From: Pseudomonadota bacterium
Lineage (GTDB): Bacteria > Pseudomonadota > Gammaproteobacteria > Pseudomonadales > Moraxellaceae
Length of the DNA stretch: 34,628 bases
NCBI GenBank assembly: GCA_021804355.1
Contig: JAJZHP010000017.1
Span: 1-34,628 of the forward strand
Direction: 5' to 3'
A program made the translations under genes and the position numbers. The notes below the pieces were generated by a model. It was given only the letters and a program-made list of their open reading frames with translations. It ran no database searches and was not told where the DNA came from. Shown piece after piece: positions 1-8,336 of the stretch (positions are counted from its first letter, which is position 1; each line of letters starts with the position of its first letter).

Positions 1-660
1 CGGCAACAGAGCCAACATGCCCGCGTAGCAGAAGCCTTGTTACGCTGGCATAGAGCTGATGGGCAGGTGCTCAAGGCTCATGAGTTTATGCCAGATGCAG
101 AAAAACATGGTTTGGATCGTGACATCGGTCTTTGGGTTATTGATGAAGTCTGTCAGCAAAATCGCCGCTGGCAGATGAAAGGACTGAGACCTATCAGTAT
201 TTCAATCAATCTTTCCCCTGATCAGCTGACCGATGATCGATTGGTGGGGCATGTGCGTGATCGACTTGAGCATTGTGGCATGCCTGCCCATTATTTGCAG
301 TTTGAAGTTAACGCGCGTTGTTTGCATGCTGATGGGTTTGCAGATGCTCGTATTCTAAATCAACTCAAGTCGTTGGGTCTGCGTATCATGCTGGATGATT
401 GCTGCCCCAGTGAACGATCCTGGCATCAGCTTTTGGTTTGGCCTATTGATGCCATCAAGGTCAATGTTGACTCCTGGGACAATACCCTGCTTTCTGTCGC
501 ACGCGGCTTAGGAAAAACCCTGATTGCCCGTGGTATTGAAGTGGCAGGCACTGCCCTCGGGCAGCACGTGCCTGATGCCCTGCAGGGTAATGCCATCTGT
601 GAACCCTTGGGCCCGGATCGGCTGGCCCAAGTACTCGACCAGGGAGCCTGGGCTGCTTAA
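1..660 (+). CDS. EAL-domain protein, C-terminal fragment (degenerate)
   Basis: The reading frame is open from base 1, so this is the 3' part of a longer gene that begins outside the window. About 219 residues are visible and they cover nearly a whole EAL (c-di-GMP phosphodiesterase) domain. The EAL signature itself appears as AEALLRW at the left edge, followed by EFMPDAEKHGL, ISINLSPDQL, LDDCC, a conserved-type Lys in IKVNVDSW and GIEVAG. Several usual active-site stretches are altered: ExTE is FEVNA, DDFG is DDCC, and AEGVE is ARGIE. Cyclase or phosphodiesterase output is therefore uncertain, and a c-di-GMP-binding or inert domain is possible. Upstream GGDEF or sensory domains are likely for this family but are not visible. 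It ends 3 bp before the stop of the convergent permease gene, with no terminator-like hairpin between them. Confidence 0.85.
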   Translation, partial: RQQSQHARVAEALLRWHRADGQVLKAHEFMPDAEKHGLDRDIGLWVIDEVCQQNRRWQMKGLRPISISINLSPDQLTDDRLVGHVRDRLEHCGMPAHYLQFEVNARCLHADGFADARILNQLKSLGLRIMLDDCCPSERSWHQLLVWPIDAIKVNVDSWDNTLLSVARGLGKTLIARGIEVAGTALGQHVPDALQGNAICEPLGPDRLAQVLDQGAWAA

Positions 661-663
661 GCC

Positions 664-1044
664 TCAGGCCTGCTGGCGCAAGGTCACATCATAAATAATG
701 TAAGAACCCAGCAATATCAAAAACACCCCAAAAGCTGCTTTGAGCGTATGTCCACTGATGCTGATCGCCCAGCGAGCGCTCAGCCAACTACCTAGCACCA
801 GCGAGAGCGCGATGATCAGGGAGGCACGCAAATCAACCTGGCCTGCCTTGTAGTACTCCATGACAGCCATGATGCCAACAGGAGGTAACAAGATGGCTAA
901 GCTGGTTCCGGTGGCTAGCTTTTGACTATATCCCATCCCATAAACCAGCGCTGGAACGATCAGGGTTCCTCCTCCAATCCCAAAAACTCCGGACAGCGCA
1001 CCCGCCGTGAAACCAATGGCGGCCAGCATTAAAAATGTCATCAT
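664..1044 (-). CDS. TSUP (TauE/SafE) family membrane protein, half-length
   Basis: This is a 126-residue, very hydrophobic protein with about four predicted membrane segments (near residues 4-25, 36-62, 72-92 and 98-118). The GALSGVFGIGGGTLIVPAL stretch near the N-terminus is typical of the TauE/SafE/TSUP family of anion or organosulfur exporters. Full TSUP proteins of about 250 residues contain two such halves; this one has a single repeat, so it may act as a homodimer. The ATG start is preceded by a GAGGTC ribosome site. It is the last gene of a leftward set with rraA-like and an NAD(P)-binding gene, 27 bp after rraA. The substrate cannot be read from the sequence. Confidence 0.8.
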   Translation of the reverse strand: MMTFLMLAAIGFTAGALSGVFGIGGGTLIVPALVYGMGYSQKLATGTSLAILLPPVGIMAVMEYYKAGQVDLRASLIIALSLVLGSWLSARWAISISGHTLKAAFGVFLILLGSYIIYDVTLRQQA

Positions 1045-1071
1045 TATTTGACCTCAGTAAATTTGACGATA

Positions 1072-1551
1072 TTAGATTAAGGATTGCGATGAGATGATGA
1101 CACCGTTGTTATCTGCATAGATAAAGTCACCCGGTTGTATGGTTTGACCTCCCAGATAAAGAGGTACATCCACCTCCCCCACCCCTTTACGAACACTCTT
1201 TAAGGGAAAAGCTGCCAGAGCCTGGATACCAAGATCCAGAGTTGCCAAGGCATCTACATCACGCACAGCTCCCCAGATGATGACGCCCGACCACCCATGT
1301 TCAACAGCACTGCTAGCTATCAAGTCACCCATAAGGGCACAACGCAGGGAACCGCCGCCGTCAACCAATAACACTTGCCCCAATCCCGGCGTGGCAAGCA
1401 ACTCTTTAACACGGCTATTATCTTCAAAACATTTCACCGTTCGCACCCTGCCACCAAAGCAATGCCGGCCACCAAAATTACGGAACAGGGGAGCTAAAAC
1501 ACGTACGGCCAAGGGATGAGTGTCACAAAGATCAGGCGTAGAAATACTCAT
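1072..1551 (-). CDS. rraA: RraA family protein (RNase E regulator / HMG-aldolase fold)
   Basis: The protein is 159 residues with the chosen start, close to the 161 of E. coli RraA. Family stretches are clear: TPDLCD at the N-terminus, GGRHCFGGRVRTVKCFEDN, VDGGGSLRCALMGD, GVIIWGAVRDVDAL and YADNNGVI. RraA in E. coli binds and inhibits RNase E. Relatives with the same fold are 4-hydroxy-4-methyl-2-oxoglutarate aldolases that use an Arg-Asp pair equivalent to the RD of GAVRDVD, so either role is possible. The strong FEDN and DGGGS similarity favours the RraA branch. An upstream ATG at 1566 would add five residues, but a GGA sits suitably only before the 1551 start and the family N-terminus fits it. 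It is probably transcribed with the genes on either side. Confidence 0.88.
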   Translation of the reverse strand: MSISTPDLCDTHPLAVRVLAPLFRNFGGRHCFGGRVRTVKCFEDNSRVKELLATPGLGQVLLVDGGGSLRCALMGDLIASSAVEHGWSGVIIWGAVRDVDALATLDLGIQALAAFPLKSVRKGVGEVDVPLYLGGQTIQPGDFIYADNNGVIISSQSLI

Positions 1552-1572
1552 AGTAGAGAGTTCCATGATTGA

Positions 1573-2265
1573 TTACGTTTTGGATAGTAGAGGTCTATAT
1601 TGGCTTGCATATTCCATGATTCTTTTAAAACTGAGCACATCGTGGTGTGTTTTAGCCGTATCCACAGCGGCTTGCACCATCGCGGCAGCCAATGCTTCAT
1701 AGGCTACGGGACGAAGCGGAACCAGCGGACCCCGTAGCAAGGGTGATATAGCTCCTAAAATCTTACCGGCCAACTGCTCGCTCCAGCGGCGTTGAGGGCG
1801 TTGACCTAGGATCAGGGAAGGGCGTAAAACGGTCAGATGCTCAAAGTTAAGCGCAAGGACATCATTTTCTAGACGGCCCTTGACGGTATTATAGAAAAAT
1901 AACGAACGCGCATCGGCCCCTTGAGCACTGAGCAGCAAAAAGTGATGGGCATGGTTCTCTTGGGTCAACCGTGCTACGGCCATGGCATATCCATAATCAA
2001 CTTTGTGAAACCCGGCTCTTCCCCCAGCTTCTCGCAAGGTAGTGCCCAGGCAGCAAAATACATCATCGGCTTTCAGACGGCGGGCAACTTTATCCAGCTT
2101 TTCAAAATCAGTCACAATATTGGTGAGCCGAGGATGACTAATTGCCAAGGGGCGTCTGGTCAGGGCTAAGACTCGGGTCCATCGACTATCATTAAGCAGC
2201 AAACGAAGCACGTGGCTTCCCACTAATCCGGTGGCACCCACCACCAATGCTGTGCGTCGCTTCAT
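1573..2265 (-). CDS. NAD(P)-binding Rossmann protein (atypical SDR, TIP30/HTATIP2-like)
   Basis: A 230-residue Rossmann-fold protein. The N-terminus MKRRTALVVGATGLVGSHVL holds the GxxGxxG dinucleotide motif, ALTRRP is a likely NADP-phosphate contact, and FLLLSAQGA followed by YNTVKGRLE gives the Ser and YxxxK positions of extended/atypical SDRs. LTVLRPSLILG is typical of the TIP30/YbjT-like NAD(P)H-binding group. The substrate is unknown. The start at 2265 was chosen over the upstream ATG at 2301 because AGGAGT lies 6 bp before it and the glycine motif then sits at the usual distance. It is first in the leftward trio and divergent from liuR. Confidence 0.8.
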   Translation of the reverse strand: MKRRTALVVGATGLVGSHVLRLLLNDSRWTRVLALTRRPLAISHPRLTNIVTDFEKLDKVARRLKADDVFCCLGTTLREAGGRAGFHKVDYGYAMAVARLTQENHAHHFLLLSAQGADARSLFFYNTVKGRLENDVLALNFEHLTVLRPSLILGQRPQRRWSEQLAGKILGAISPLLRGPLVPLRPVAYEALAAAMVQAAVDTAKTHHDVLSFKRIMEYASQYRPLLSKT

Positions 2266-2382
2266 AAGGACTCCTGTTAATTCCCCGCACATTGTAAGCA
2301 TGAATCTGTGCTCATTCCAGACTTAACCATGATCCTTAACTTAACGGGGCTATTGATCTGAAGGAATAAAACAGGTAGGTTA

Positions 2383-2404
2383 TTTACGTTGACGTAAACG
2401 TAAA
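2383..2404. promoter_or_regulatory. Candidate LiuR operator
   Basis: A 22-bp near-perfect palindrome (20 of 22 positions symmetric). The left half reads TTTACGTTGAC and the right half GTAAACGTAAA. It ends 7 bp before the liuR ATG. Palindromes built from TTTACG and CGTAAA resemble the sites described for the MerR-family regulator LiuR. The position suggests control of liuR and the whole operon, and possibly of the divergent NAD(P)-binding gene. Core promoter elements are weak: TTGATC at 2353 and TAGGTT at 2376 are the best pair I see. Confidence 0.65.
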
Positions 2405-2411
2405 GCATGCT

Positions 2412-2807
2412 ATGCGCCGTACTTATACCATATCCGAGTTGGCCAAAGAGTTTGATCTCACCACACGAACCATCCGGTTTTATGAGGATGAGGGTTTGTT
2501 GAGTCCTGCTCGTGAAGGCACTACCAGGATCTATTCACCTCGAGATCGTACCCAATTGCGTCTGATCTTACGAGGTAAACGACTGGGGTTTTCCCTGCAT
2601 GAATGTCGTGAACTGTTTGAACTGTATGATCCTGAACGCGGTAATCGCCAACAACTTGAACTGATGCTGAACAAAATTGCTGAAAGACGTCGCTCTTTGG
2701 AACAACAGCGCCGTGATATCGATGTTATGGCTGAAGAACTCGATCACGTCGAACTACGTTGCCGCGAAGCCCTGAAATACACCATTGACCTCAAGGAGAT
2801 ATCATGA
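2412..2807 (+). CDS. liuR: MerR-family regulator of the liu operon
   Basis: A 131-residue MerR-type protein. The winged HTH is at residues 4-70 ([28 protein letters not shown]), followed by a dimerisation coiled coil at about 80-120. The EDEGLLSP version of the recognition wing and the position as first gene before an isovaleryl-CoA dehydrogenase identify LiuR, the regulator of branched-chain amino acid catabolism in proteobacteria. The effector is presumed to be a pathway acyl-CoA; there is no metal-binding Cys cluster. The start follows the conserved N-terminus. No good Shine-Dalgarno is present (only GTAAAG), so translation may be weak or leaderless. The stop overlaps the liuA start in ATGA. 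Confidence 0.9.
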   Translation: MRRTYTISELAKEFDLTTRTIRFYEDEGLLSPAREGTTRIYSPRDRTQLRLILRGKRLGFSLHECRELFELYDPERGNRQQLELMLNKIAERRRSLEQQRRDIDVMAEELDHVELRCREALKYTIDLKEIS

Positions 2808-3967
2808 GCTATACCGGAATGGATTTTGCTTTGGGTGAAACTATCTCTATGTTGCGCGACACCGTTCGCCAGTTTGCCCAAAAGGAAATTGCGCCGCGCG
2901 CTCAACAAATCGATCAACTCAATGATTTTCCCCATGATCTGTGGAGAAAAATGGGAGATCTGGGCTTATTGGGGATGACGGTTCATGAAACCTATGGTGG
3001 AACTGATCTGGGCTATTTGGCACATGTGGTCGTCATGGAAGAGATCTCACGTGCATCAGCGGCGGTAGGCCTGTCTTATGGAGCGCATTCTAATTTATGT
3101 GTCAATCAAATCCACCGTCATGGCACAGAAGCTCAAAAACAGCGCTATCTACCACGACTCGTCAGTGGTGAGCATGTGGGTGCTCTGGCCATGTCTGAAC
3201 CTCAAGCAGGTTCGGATGTTGTTAGCATGAAGCTGCGAGCTGATTTGAAAGGTGATCACTATGTGCTGAACGGAACGAAGATGTGGATTACCAACGGTCC
3301 TGATGCCCACACTTATGTGATTTACGCTAAAACGGATATGGCGGCTAAGTCTCGAGGCATGACAGCCTTTATCGTTGAACGCGATTATCCGGGTTTCAGC
3401 CGCTCCCCCAAACTGGATAAATTAGGTATGCGGGGATCCAATACCTGTGAGCTGGTTTTTGAAAATTGCCAGGTGCCTGTCGAAAACATACTGGGAGGCT
3501 TGCACGGTGGTGCTGGTGTTCTGATGAGTGGACTGGATTATGAGCGGGTAGTCTTGTCAGGAGGACCCTTAGGCGTGATGCAGGCTGTCATGGATATGGT
3601 CCTGCCCTATATACATCAACGTCAGCAATTTGGCCAAAGCATAGGCGAGTTTCAACTCATGCAAGGAAAACTTGCCGATATGTATACCTTGCTCAATGCT
3701 TCTCGTGCCTATCTTTATGCCGTTGCCCAAGCCTGCGATCGAGGTCAGTCGACCCGTAAAGATGCAGCAGCTGTCATCTTGTATTGTGCAGAGAATTCCA
3801 CACGCATGGCCCTTGAGGGCATACAGATACTAGGTGGCAATGGTTATATCAATGATCTGCCCGCCGGACGATTACTACGCGACGCAAAACTCTATGAGAT
3901 CGGTGCAGGCACCAGCGAGATACGGCGTATGCTGATTGGTCGTGAACTTTTTAATGAAACCCGGTGA
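2804..3967 (+). CDS. liuA: Isovaleryl-CoA dehydrogenase
   Basis: A 387-residue acyl-CoA dehydrogenase that oxidises isovaleryl-CoA to 3-methylcrotonyl-CoA with FAD, passing electrons to ETF. Visible motifs are [11 protein letters not shown] (residues 129-139), MWITNGPDA, the C-terminal [13 protein letters not shown], and [15 protein letters not shown]. In the last of these Glu247 matches the helix-G catalytic glutamate that distinguishes isovaleryl-CoA dehydrogenases from medium-chain enzymes, whose base lies near the C-terminus. A strong AAGGAG lies 5 bp before the start. It overlaps liuR by 4 bp and leads directly into liuB, so translation is coupled. Another butyryl/isobutyryl-CoA dehydrogenase is less likely because of the Glu position and the operon. 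Confidence 0.95.
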   Translation: MSYTGMDFALGETISMLRDTVRQFAQKEIAPRAQQIDQLNDFPHDLWRKMGDLGLLGMTVHETYGGTDLGYLAHVVVMEEISRASAAVGLSYGAHSNLCVNQIHRHGTEAQKQRYLPRLVSGEHVGALAMSEPQAGSDVVSMKLRADLKGDHYVLNGTKMWITNGPDAHTYVIYAKTDMAAKSRGMTAFIVERDYPGFSRSPKLDKLGMRGSNTCELVFENCQVPVENILGGLHGGAGVLMSGLDYERVVLSGGPLGVMQAVMDMVLPYIHQRQQFGQSIGEFQLMQGKLADMYTLLNASRAYLYAVAQACDRGQSTRKDAAAVILYCAENSTRMALEGIQILGGNGYINDLPAGRLLRDAKLYEIGAGTSEIRRMLIGRELFNETR

Positions 3968-3972
3968 TTGTT

Positions 3973-5580
3973 ATGGCCATACTCGCAAGTAAGCTACATA
4001 GCAGCCAAGTCGATTTCCAGAAAAACCGTGAATCCATGCAAGCCATGGTCAGCGAACTGCAGAATTTACAAAAGCTCATTGCCTTAGGCGGCGGCGCTCA
4101 GGCTTTAGCGCGTCATCATGAGCGTGGCAAGCTGAGTGCTCGTGAGCGTATCGAACGATTGCTGGATCCCGGTTCGCCCTTTCTGGAAATTGGTATGTTG
4201 GCTGCGCATGATGTCTATGATGATGCTGTGCCTGCAGCAGGCATTATTGCAGGTCTAGGTTTGATCCATGGTCAGATCTGTATGGTTGCAGCCAACGATG
4301 CGACGGTCAAAGGAGGATCTTATTATCCCTTGACGGTAAAAAAACATTTGCGTGCTCAGACGATTGCTGAAGAGAACAAGTTGCCCTGTATTTATCTGGT
4401 AGATTCAGGGGGTGCCAACCTGCCCATGCAAAGCGATGTATTTCCTGATCATTTACATTTCGGTCATATCTTTTTTAATCAGGCACGCATGTCGTCAGCG
4501 AATATCCCCCAGATCGCCGTTGTTATGGGGTCCTGTACTGCGGGTGGAGCCTATGTGCCCGCCATGGCCGATGTAGCCATCATTGTGCGTCAACAAGCCA
4601 CTATATTTTTAGCAGGCCCTCCTTTAGTACAAGCTGCCACCGGTGAAGTGGTTAGCGCTGAAGAGTTGGGCGGGGCGGATATGCATTGCCGTATCTCCGG
4701 CTTGACTGACTTGTTGGCCGATAATGATGAACATGCCCTTGATCTGGCTCGCGATGCAGTGAAACGAATCAATCGCACTCCTGTTCAGTGGCCAGCTTCG
4801 AGCCAGGTATTACCCCCCCGATTTGCGGCAACAGAACTGAATGGCATCGTGCCTGCTGATCCCAAACAAGCCTACGATGTGCGTGAATTTATTGCCCGTC
4901 TTGTCGATGATTCGGACTTTGATGAGTTCAAACCTCTGTGGGGCAGTACTTTGGTCACCGGCTTCGCTAATTTATGGGGCATGCCGATAGGTATCGTTGC
5001 CAACAATGGCATATTGTTTTCAGAATCGGCACTCAAAGGTGCACATTTCATCGATCTATGTTCAAAGCGACATATTCCATTGATATTTATACAAAATATT
5101 ACCGGCTTTATGGTAGGTAAGCACTATGAACAAGGTGGTATAGCCAAACATGGGGCCAAGATGGTCAATGCGGTGGCGTGCGCTCGTGTTCCCAAATTAA
5201 CCTTGATCGTAGGCGGCTCTTACGGAGCAGGCAATTATGGTATGTGTGGTCGAGCCTATGAACCCCGCTTTCTATTCACCTGGCCTAATGCCCGTATCTC
5301 GGTGATGGGAGGAGAACAAGCTGCCAGTGTGTTGTTACAAGTCAAGCAAGCCTCTCTGGCTAAACAAGGTCGACCTCTGGATGCTGAAGCGGCAGAAATT
5401 TTGCGTCAGGAACTGGTAGCCAAGTATCAGCAAGAAGCCCATGCCTTTTATGCCAGTGCACGTCTTTGGGATGATGGTGTGATAGCTCCGTCCCAAACAC
5501 GTGAGGTATTAGCGCTTGCTCTGGCCAGCACCCTGGCGGCAGCTGATGAAGATACATCTTTTGGTGTCTTTCGCATGTAG
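3973..5580 (+). CDS. liuB: 3-Methylcrotonyl-CoA carboxylase, beta (carboxyltransferase) subunit
   Basis: A 535-residue carboxyltransferase subunit. It transfers CO2 from biotin on LiuD to 3-methylcrotonyl-CoA, giving 3-methylglutaconyl-CoA. The N-domain contains [23 protein letters not shown] worth of family sequence near residues 50-70 and [10 protein letters not shown]. The C-domain has [19 protein letters not shown] and [15 protein letters not shown], both typical of MccB. The start at ATG 3973 (MAILASKL) matches the family N-terminus; a GTG at 3964 overlapping the liuA stop would add three residues. GGTG at 3963 is the only ribosome-site candidate. It pairs with liuD two genes downstream. 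AtuC in the same window is its paralogue. Confidence 0.95.
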   Translation: MAILASKLHSSQVDFQKNRESMQAMVSELQNLQKLIALGGGAQALARHHERGKLSARERIERLLDPGSPFLEIGMLAAHDVYDDAVPAAGIIAGLGLIHGQICMVAANDATVKGGSYYPLTVKKHLRAQTIAEENKLPCIYLVDSGGANLPMQSDVFPDHLHFGHIFFNQARMSSANIPQIAVVMGSCTAGGAYVPAMADVAIIVRQQATIFLAGPPLVQAATGEVVSAEELGGADMHCRISGLTDLLADNDEHALDLARDAVKRINRTPVQWPASSQVLPPRFAATELNGIVPADPKQAYDVREFIARLVDDSDFDEFKPLWGSTLVTGFANLWGMPIGIVANNGILFSESALKGAHFIDLCSKRHIPLIFIQNITGFMVGKHYEQGGIAKHGAKMVNAVACARVPKLTLIVGGSYGAGNYGMCGRAYEPRFLFTWPNARISVMGGEQAASVLLQVKQASLAKQGRPLDAEAAEILRQELVAKYQQEAHAFYASARLWDDGVIAPSQTREVLALALASTLAAADEDTSFGVFRM

Positions 5581-5595
5581 GTATAGGAGATATCT

Positions 5596-6372
5596 ATGCT
5601 TCGTTTGAACTGGGATGGTTTCGTGGCTCATGTGATTCTGGATCGGCCACAACAACGCAATGCCTTTGATGCTGAATTAATTCAGGCCATCGATGAAACT
5701 TTATCGCAAGTGGCGCAGGCACCTCAGCTACGAGCGCTGGTATTACGCGGTGAAGGTCAGCATTTTTCAGCAGGTGCAGATCTGGGGTGGATGAAATCCA
5801 TGGCGCAGGCCAGTGCTGAGGACAATCGCCGCGATGCTCAGGCGCTAGCTTCCATGTTGCGACATCTCTATGATTTTCCGGTCCCTACCGTGGTCATGGT
5901 TCAGGGTGCAGCCATGGGGGGTGCATTGGGATTGATAGCATGTGCTGACTGGTGTATTGCTAGCGATGATGCCCGCTTTGCACTTTCTGAGCTTCGTCTT
6001 GGGCTTGCCCCGGCCGTGATCAGTCCTTATTTGTTGCGCGCTATGGGACCTAGGCATCTGATGCATTTGGCGCTGAGTGCTTCGGTATTTGATGCCGACA
6101 CAGCAAGACGTATCGGACTGGTGCATGAGATCCATCCCCTAGGACAGCTGGATACTGCTTTAGATCAAGCATTGCATCAACTGCACCTGACAGGCCCCCA
6201 AGCCAGTCGCGCTTGTAAGGCGCTGTTGCGTGCACAAACACCGGCTCCCGATGTGGAGACAGAACAGCAAACCGTCGACCTGATAGCTGCCTTGCGTGTG
6301 AGTGATGAAGGGCAGTCAGGACTCCAGGCATTCTTTGCCAAACAGACACCCTCATGGCAGATCCCCTCATGA
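5596..6372 (+). CDS. liuC: 3-Methylglutaconyl-CoA hydratase
   Basis: A 258-residue crotonase-fold enzyme that hydrates 3-methylglutaconyl-CoA to HMG-CoA. Oxyanion-hole elements are HFSAGADLGWMKSM (about residues 55-70) and GAAMGGALGLIACADW (about 103-118). FALSELRLGLAPAVISPYLL supplies the catalytic Glu equivalent to Glu164 of rat crotonase; the second crotonase Glu position (GGxxEL) is Gly here. The APAVISPY stretch is a usual marker for LiuC and separates it from general enoyl-CoA hydratases. AGGAGAT is well spaced before the ATG. It lies 15 bp after liuB and overlaps liuD by 4 bp. Confidence 0.93.
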   Translation: MLRLNWDGFVAHVILDRPQQRNAFDAELIQAIDETLSQVAQAPQLRALVLRGEGQHFSAGADLGWMKSMAQASAEDNRRDAQALASMLRHLYDFPVPTVVMVQGAAMGGALGLIACADWCIASDDARFALSELRLGLAPAVISPYLLRAMGPRHLMHLALSASVFDADTARRIGLVHEIHPLGQLDTALDQALHQLHLTGPQASRACKALLRAQTPAPDVETEQQTVDLIAALRVSDEGQSGLQAFFAKQTPSWQIPS

Positions 6373-8336
6373 TTAAACGCTTACTGATCGCCAACCGCGG
6401 TGAAATTGCCTGCCGTATCATGCAAACAGCACAGCGTATGGGTATACAGAGCATTGCTGTTTACTCGGATGCTGATCGTCATGCTCGACACGTAAGATTA
6501 GCGGATGAAGCCTGGTACATCGGTCCCTCCCCTGCCCGACTATCCTATTTGGAGGTAACTCGCATACTTGCGGTAGCTCGTGAATGTCATGCTGATGCTA
6601 TTCATCCCGGGTATGGATTTCTTTCTGAAAATGCTGATTTTGCCCAAGCCTGTACCGAACAGGGTTTGGTATTTGTGGGCCCCCCAGCTTCGGCAATTCG
6701 TGCCATGGGATCGAAGGCGGAGGCCAAAGCGCTGATGCAGGTTGCCGGGGTACCTCTGATACCGGGTTATCACGGTGCTGATCAGGATGAGCGCACACTT
6801 TTGGACGTCGCTGCTGCGCTGGGTTATCCCTTGTTGATTAAAGCCTCCGCAGGCGGTGGCGGCAAAGGTATGCGCACCGTGACCCATGCCTCGGGGTTTA
6901 TAGCAGCCCTGCAGTCTGCTCGTCGGGAGGCCCTGGCTTCTTTTTCTGACGATCGCGTTTTATTAGAAAAATTGGTGTATCCGGCCCGGCATGTTGAAGT
7001 TCAGGTTTTAGCCGATCAGTATGGTCATGTCCTTAGTTTGCTGGATAGAGACTGTTCCCTGCAGCGTCGACATCAAAAAGTGGTCGAAGAAGCCCCTGCA
7101 CCGGGCATCCCTGAGGCTGTGCGTGAAGCCATGGCTGCCGCTGCACGGCGTGCGGCCAGTGCCGTGGGTTATGTCAATGCGGGTACGCTGGAGTTTTTGC
7201 TGGATGCTGAACACAATTTTTATTTTATGGAGATGAACACACGATTGCAGGTTGAGCATCCTGTCACGGAATTAGTCACAGGCCTGGATTTGGTGGAATG
7301 GCAACTACGCATTGCATCGGGTGAGACTCTGACGTTGCAGCAAGATAGCGTCAAGGCGCAAGGCGCTGCTGTAGAAGTGCGCTTATATGCCGAGGACCCC
7401 GCTCATGAGTTTATGCCATCGAGTGGTCATTTGAAGCAGTTGTCCTGGGGTCAGCAGGCGGGTTTGCGTGTTGATATCGGGGTAGAAGCTGGCGATACCG
7501 TCAGTGAAAATTACGATGCCATGTTGGGTAAATTCATCACCTGGGGCCAGGACCGAGCCGAGGCTTATGAACGTATGCGCCAGACATTGTGTCGTCTGAA
7601 AGTTCAAGGTCTACGTCATAATGCCGGATTTCTTTATCGTTTGTGTACGTCACAGGAAGTGCTGGCTGCCCGCCTGGATACAGGCTTTATTGAAAGGCAC
7701 CCCGAGTTGACCGCAGCCCCTGAATTTATCGAAAAGCTACCCGCCATGCTTTGGGCTGCCTTGGCTATTGCTCTGGATCAACGCCGATCGGCATCAGCAC
7801 ATGCCTCGCCCTGGCTACAATTACATGACTGGCGGATGCAGGGGCCTGCACGCCAAACGTTACGCCTTAGCCTGGAGGATGAACCGGTCGAGGTGAAGCT
7901 GCTTATGCATGGGGAGCGTATTCACTGGCAGCTGGGTTCATTGCAAGGTCAGCTAAGCGCTGATTATGACGGACATCGCTTGCAGGTGGAGCATGATGGT
8001 CGGCGTACTGCCTGTGAGGTCCATGTCGATGGGGAAACCATCACGCTGTTTTACCTGGGACAAACTTATCTTTGTACGTTGATGCGGCATCGCTCTCAAA
8101 CAGAGGCAACGGATCGCGGACAGGGTACTCAGGCTCCTATGACCGGTCGGGTCATTGAAGTCAGCGTTCAACCGGGCAGGCAGGTACAGGTGGGTGATAC
8201 CCTTTTTCTGCTTGAAGCCATGAAAATGGAGCATAGGCTGACGTCCAGTCGAAATGGCTGTGTGGGTGAAGTCATGGTCAGTCCGGGTGATCTGGTTCAG
8301 TCAGGTCAGCCCTTGATGCATTGGAAGGAAGATTAA
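6369..8336 (+). CDS. liuD: 3-Methylcrotonyl-CoA carboxylase, alpha (biotin carboxylase/BCCP) subunit
   Basis: A 655-residue biotin-dependent subunit. Order of domains: biotin carboxylase N-domain (LIANRGEIACR at 5-15), ATP-grasp with KASAGGGGKGMR (about 155-170), RDCSLQRRHQKVVEEAPAP and EMNTRLQVEHPVTE, biotin carboxylase C-domain to about 440, a BT-type linker domain, then the biotinyl domain with LLEAMKMEH, where Lys619 would carry biotin. It makes carboxybiotin with ATP and bicarbonate for LiuB. I chose the ATG at 6369, which overlaps the liuC stop as ATGA and puts Met just before the family N-terminus; an in-frame ATG at 6354 would add five residues. Confidence 0.95.
   Translation: MIKRLLIANRGEIACRIMQTAQRMGIQSIAVYSDADRHARHVRLADEAWYIGPSPARLSYLEVTRILAVARECHADAIHPGYGFLSENADFAQACTEQGLVFVGPPASAIRAMGSKAEAKALMQVAGVPLIPGYHGADQDERTLLDVAAALGYPLLIKASAGGGGKGMRTVTHASGFIAALQSARREALASFSDDRVLLEKLVYPARHVEVQVLADQYGHVLSLLDRDCSLQRRHQKVVEEAPAPGIPEAVREAMAAAARRAASAVGYVNAGTLEFLLDAEHNFYFMEMNTRLQVEHPVTELVTGLDLVEWQLRIASGETLTLQQDSVKAQGAAVEVRLYAEDPAHEFMPSSGHLKQLSWGQQAGLRVDIGVEAGDTVSENYDAMLGKFITWGQDRAEAYERMRQTLCRLKVQGLRHNAGFLYRLCTSQEVLAARLDTGFIERHPELTAAPEFIEKLPAMLWAALAIALDQRRSASAHASPWLQLHDWRMQGPARQTLRLSLEDEPVEVKLLMHGERIHWQLGSLQGQLSADYDGHRLQVEHDGRRTACEVHVDGETITLFYLGQTYLCTLMRHRSQTEATDRGQGTQAPMTGRVIEVSVQPGRQVQVGDTLFLLEAMKMEHRLTSSRNGCVGEVMVSPGDLVQSGQPLMHWKED

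Noticed and set aside
6050-6454. Leftward ORF across liuC and liuD
   Set aside because: It is a shadow frame opposite two well-supported genes, with no recognisable domain. The same holds for the many other antisense ORFs in the liu and atu operons.
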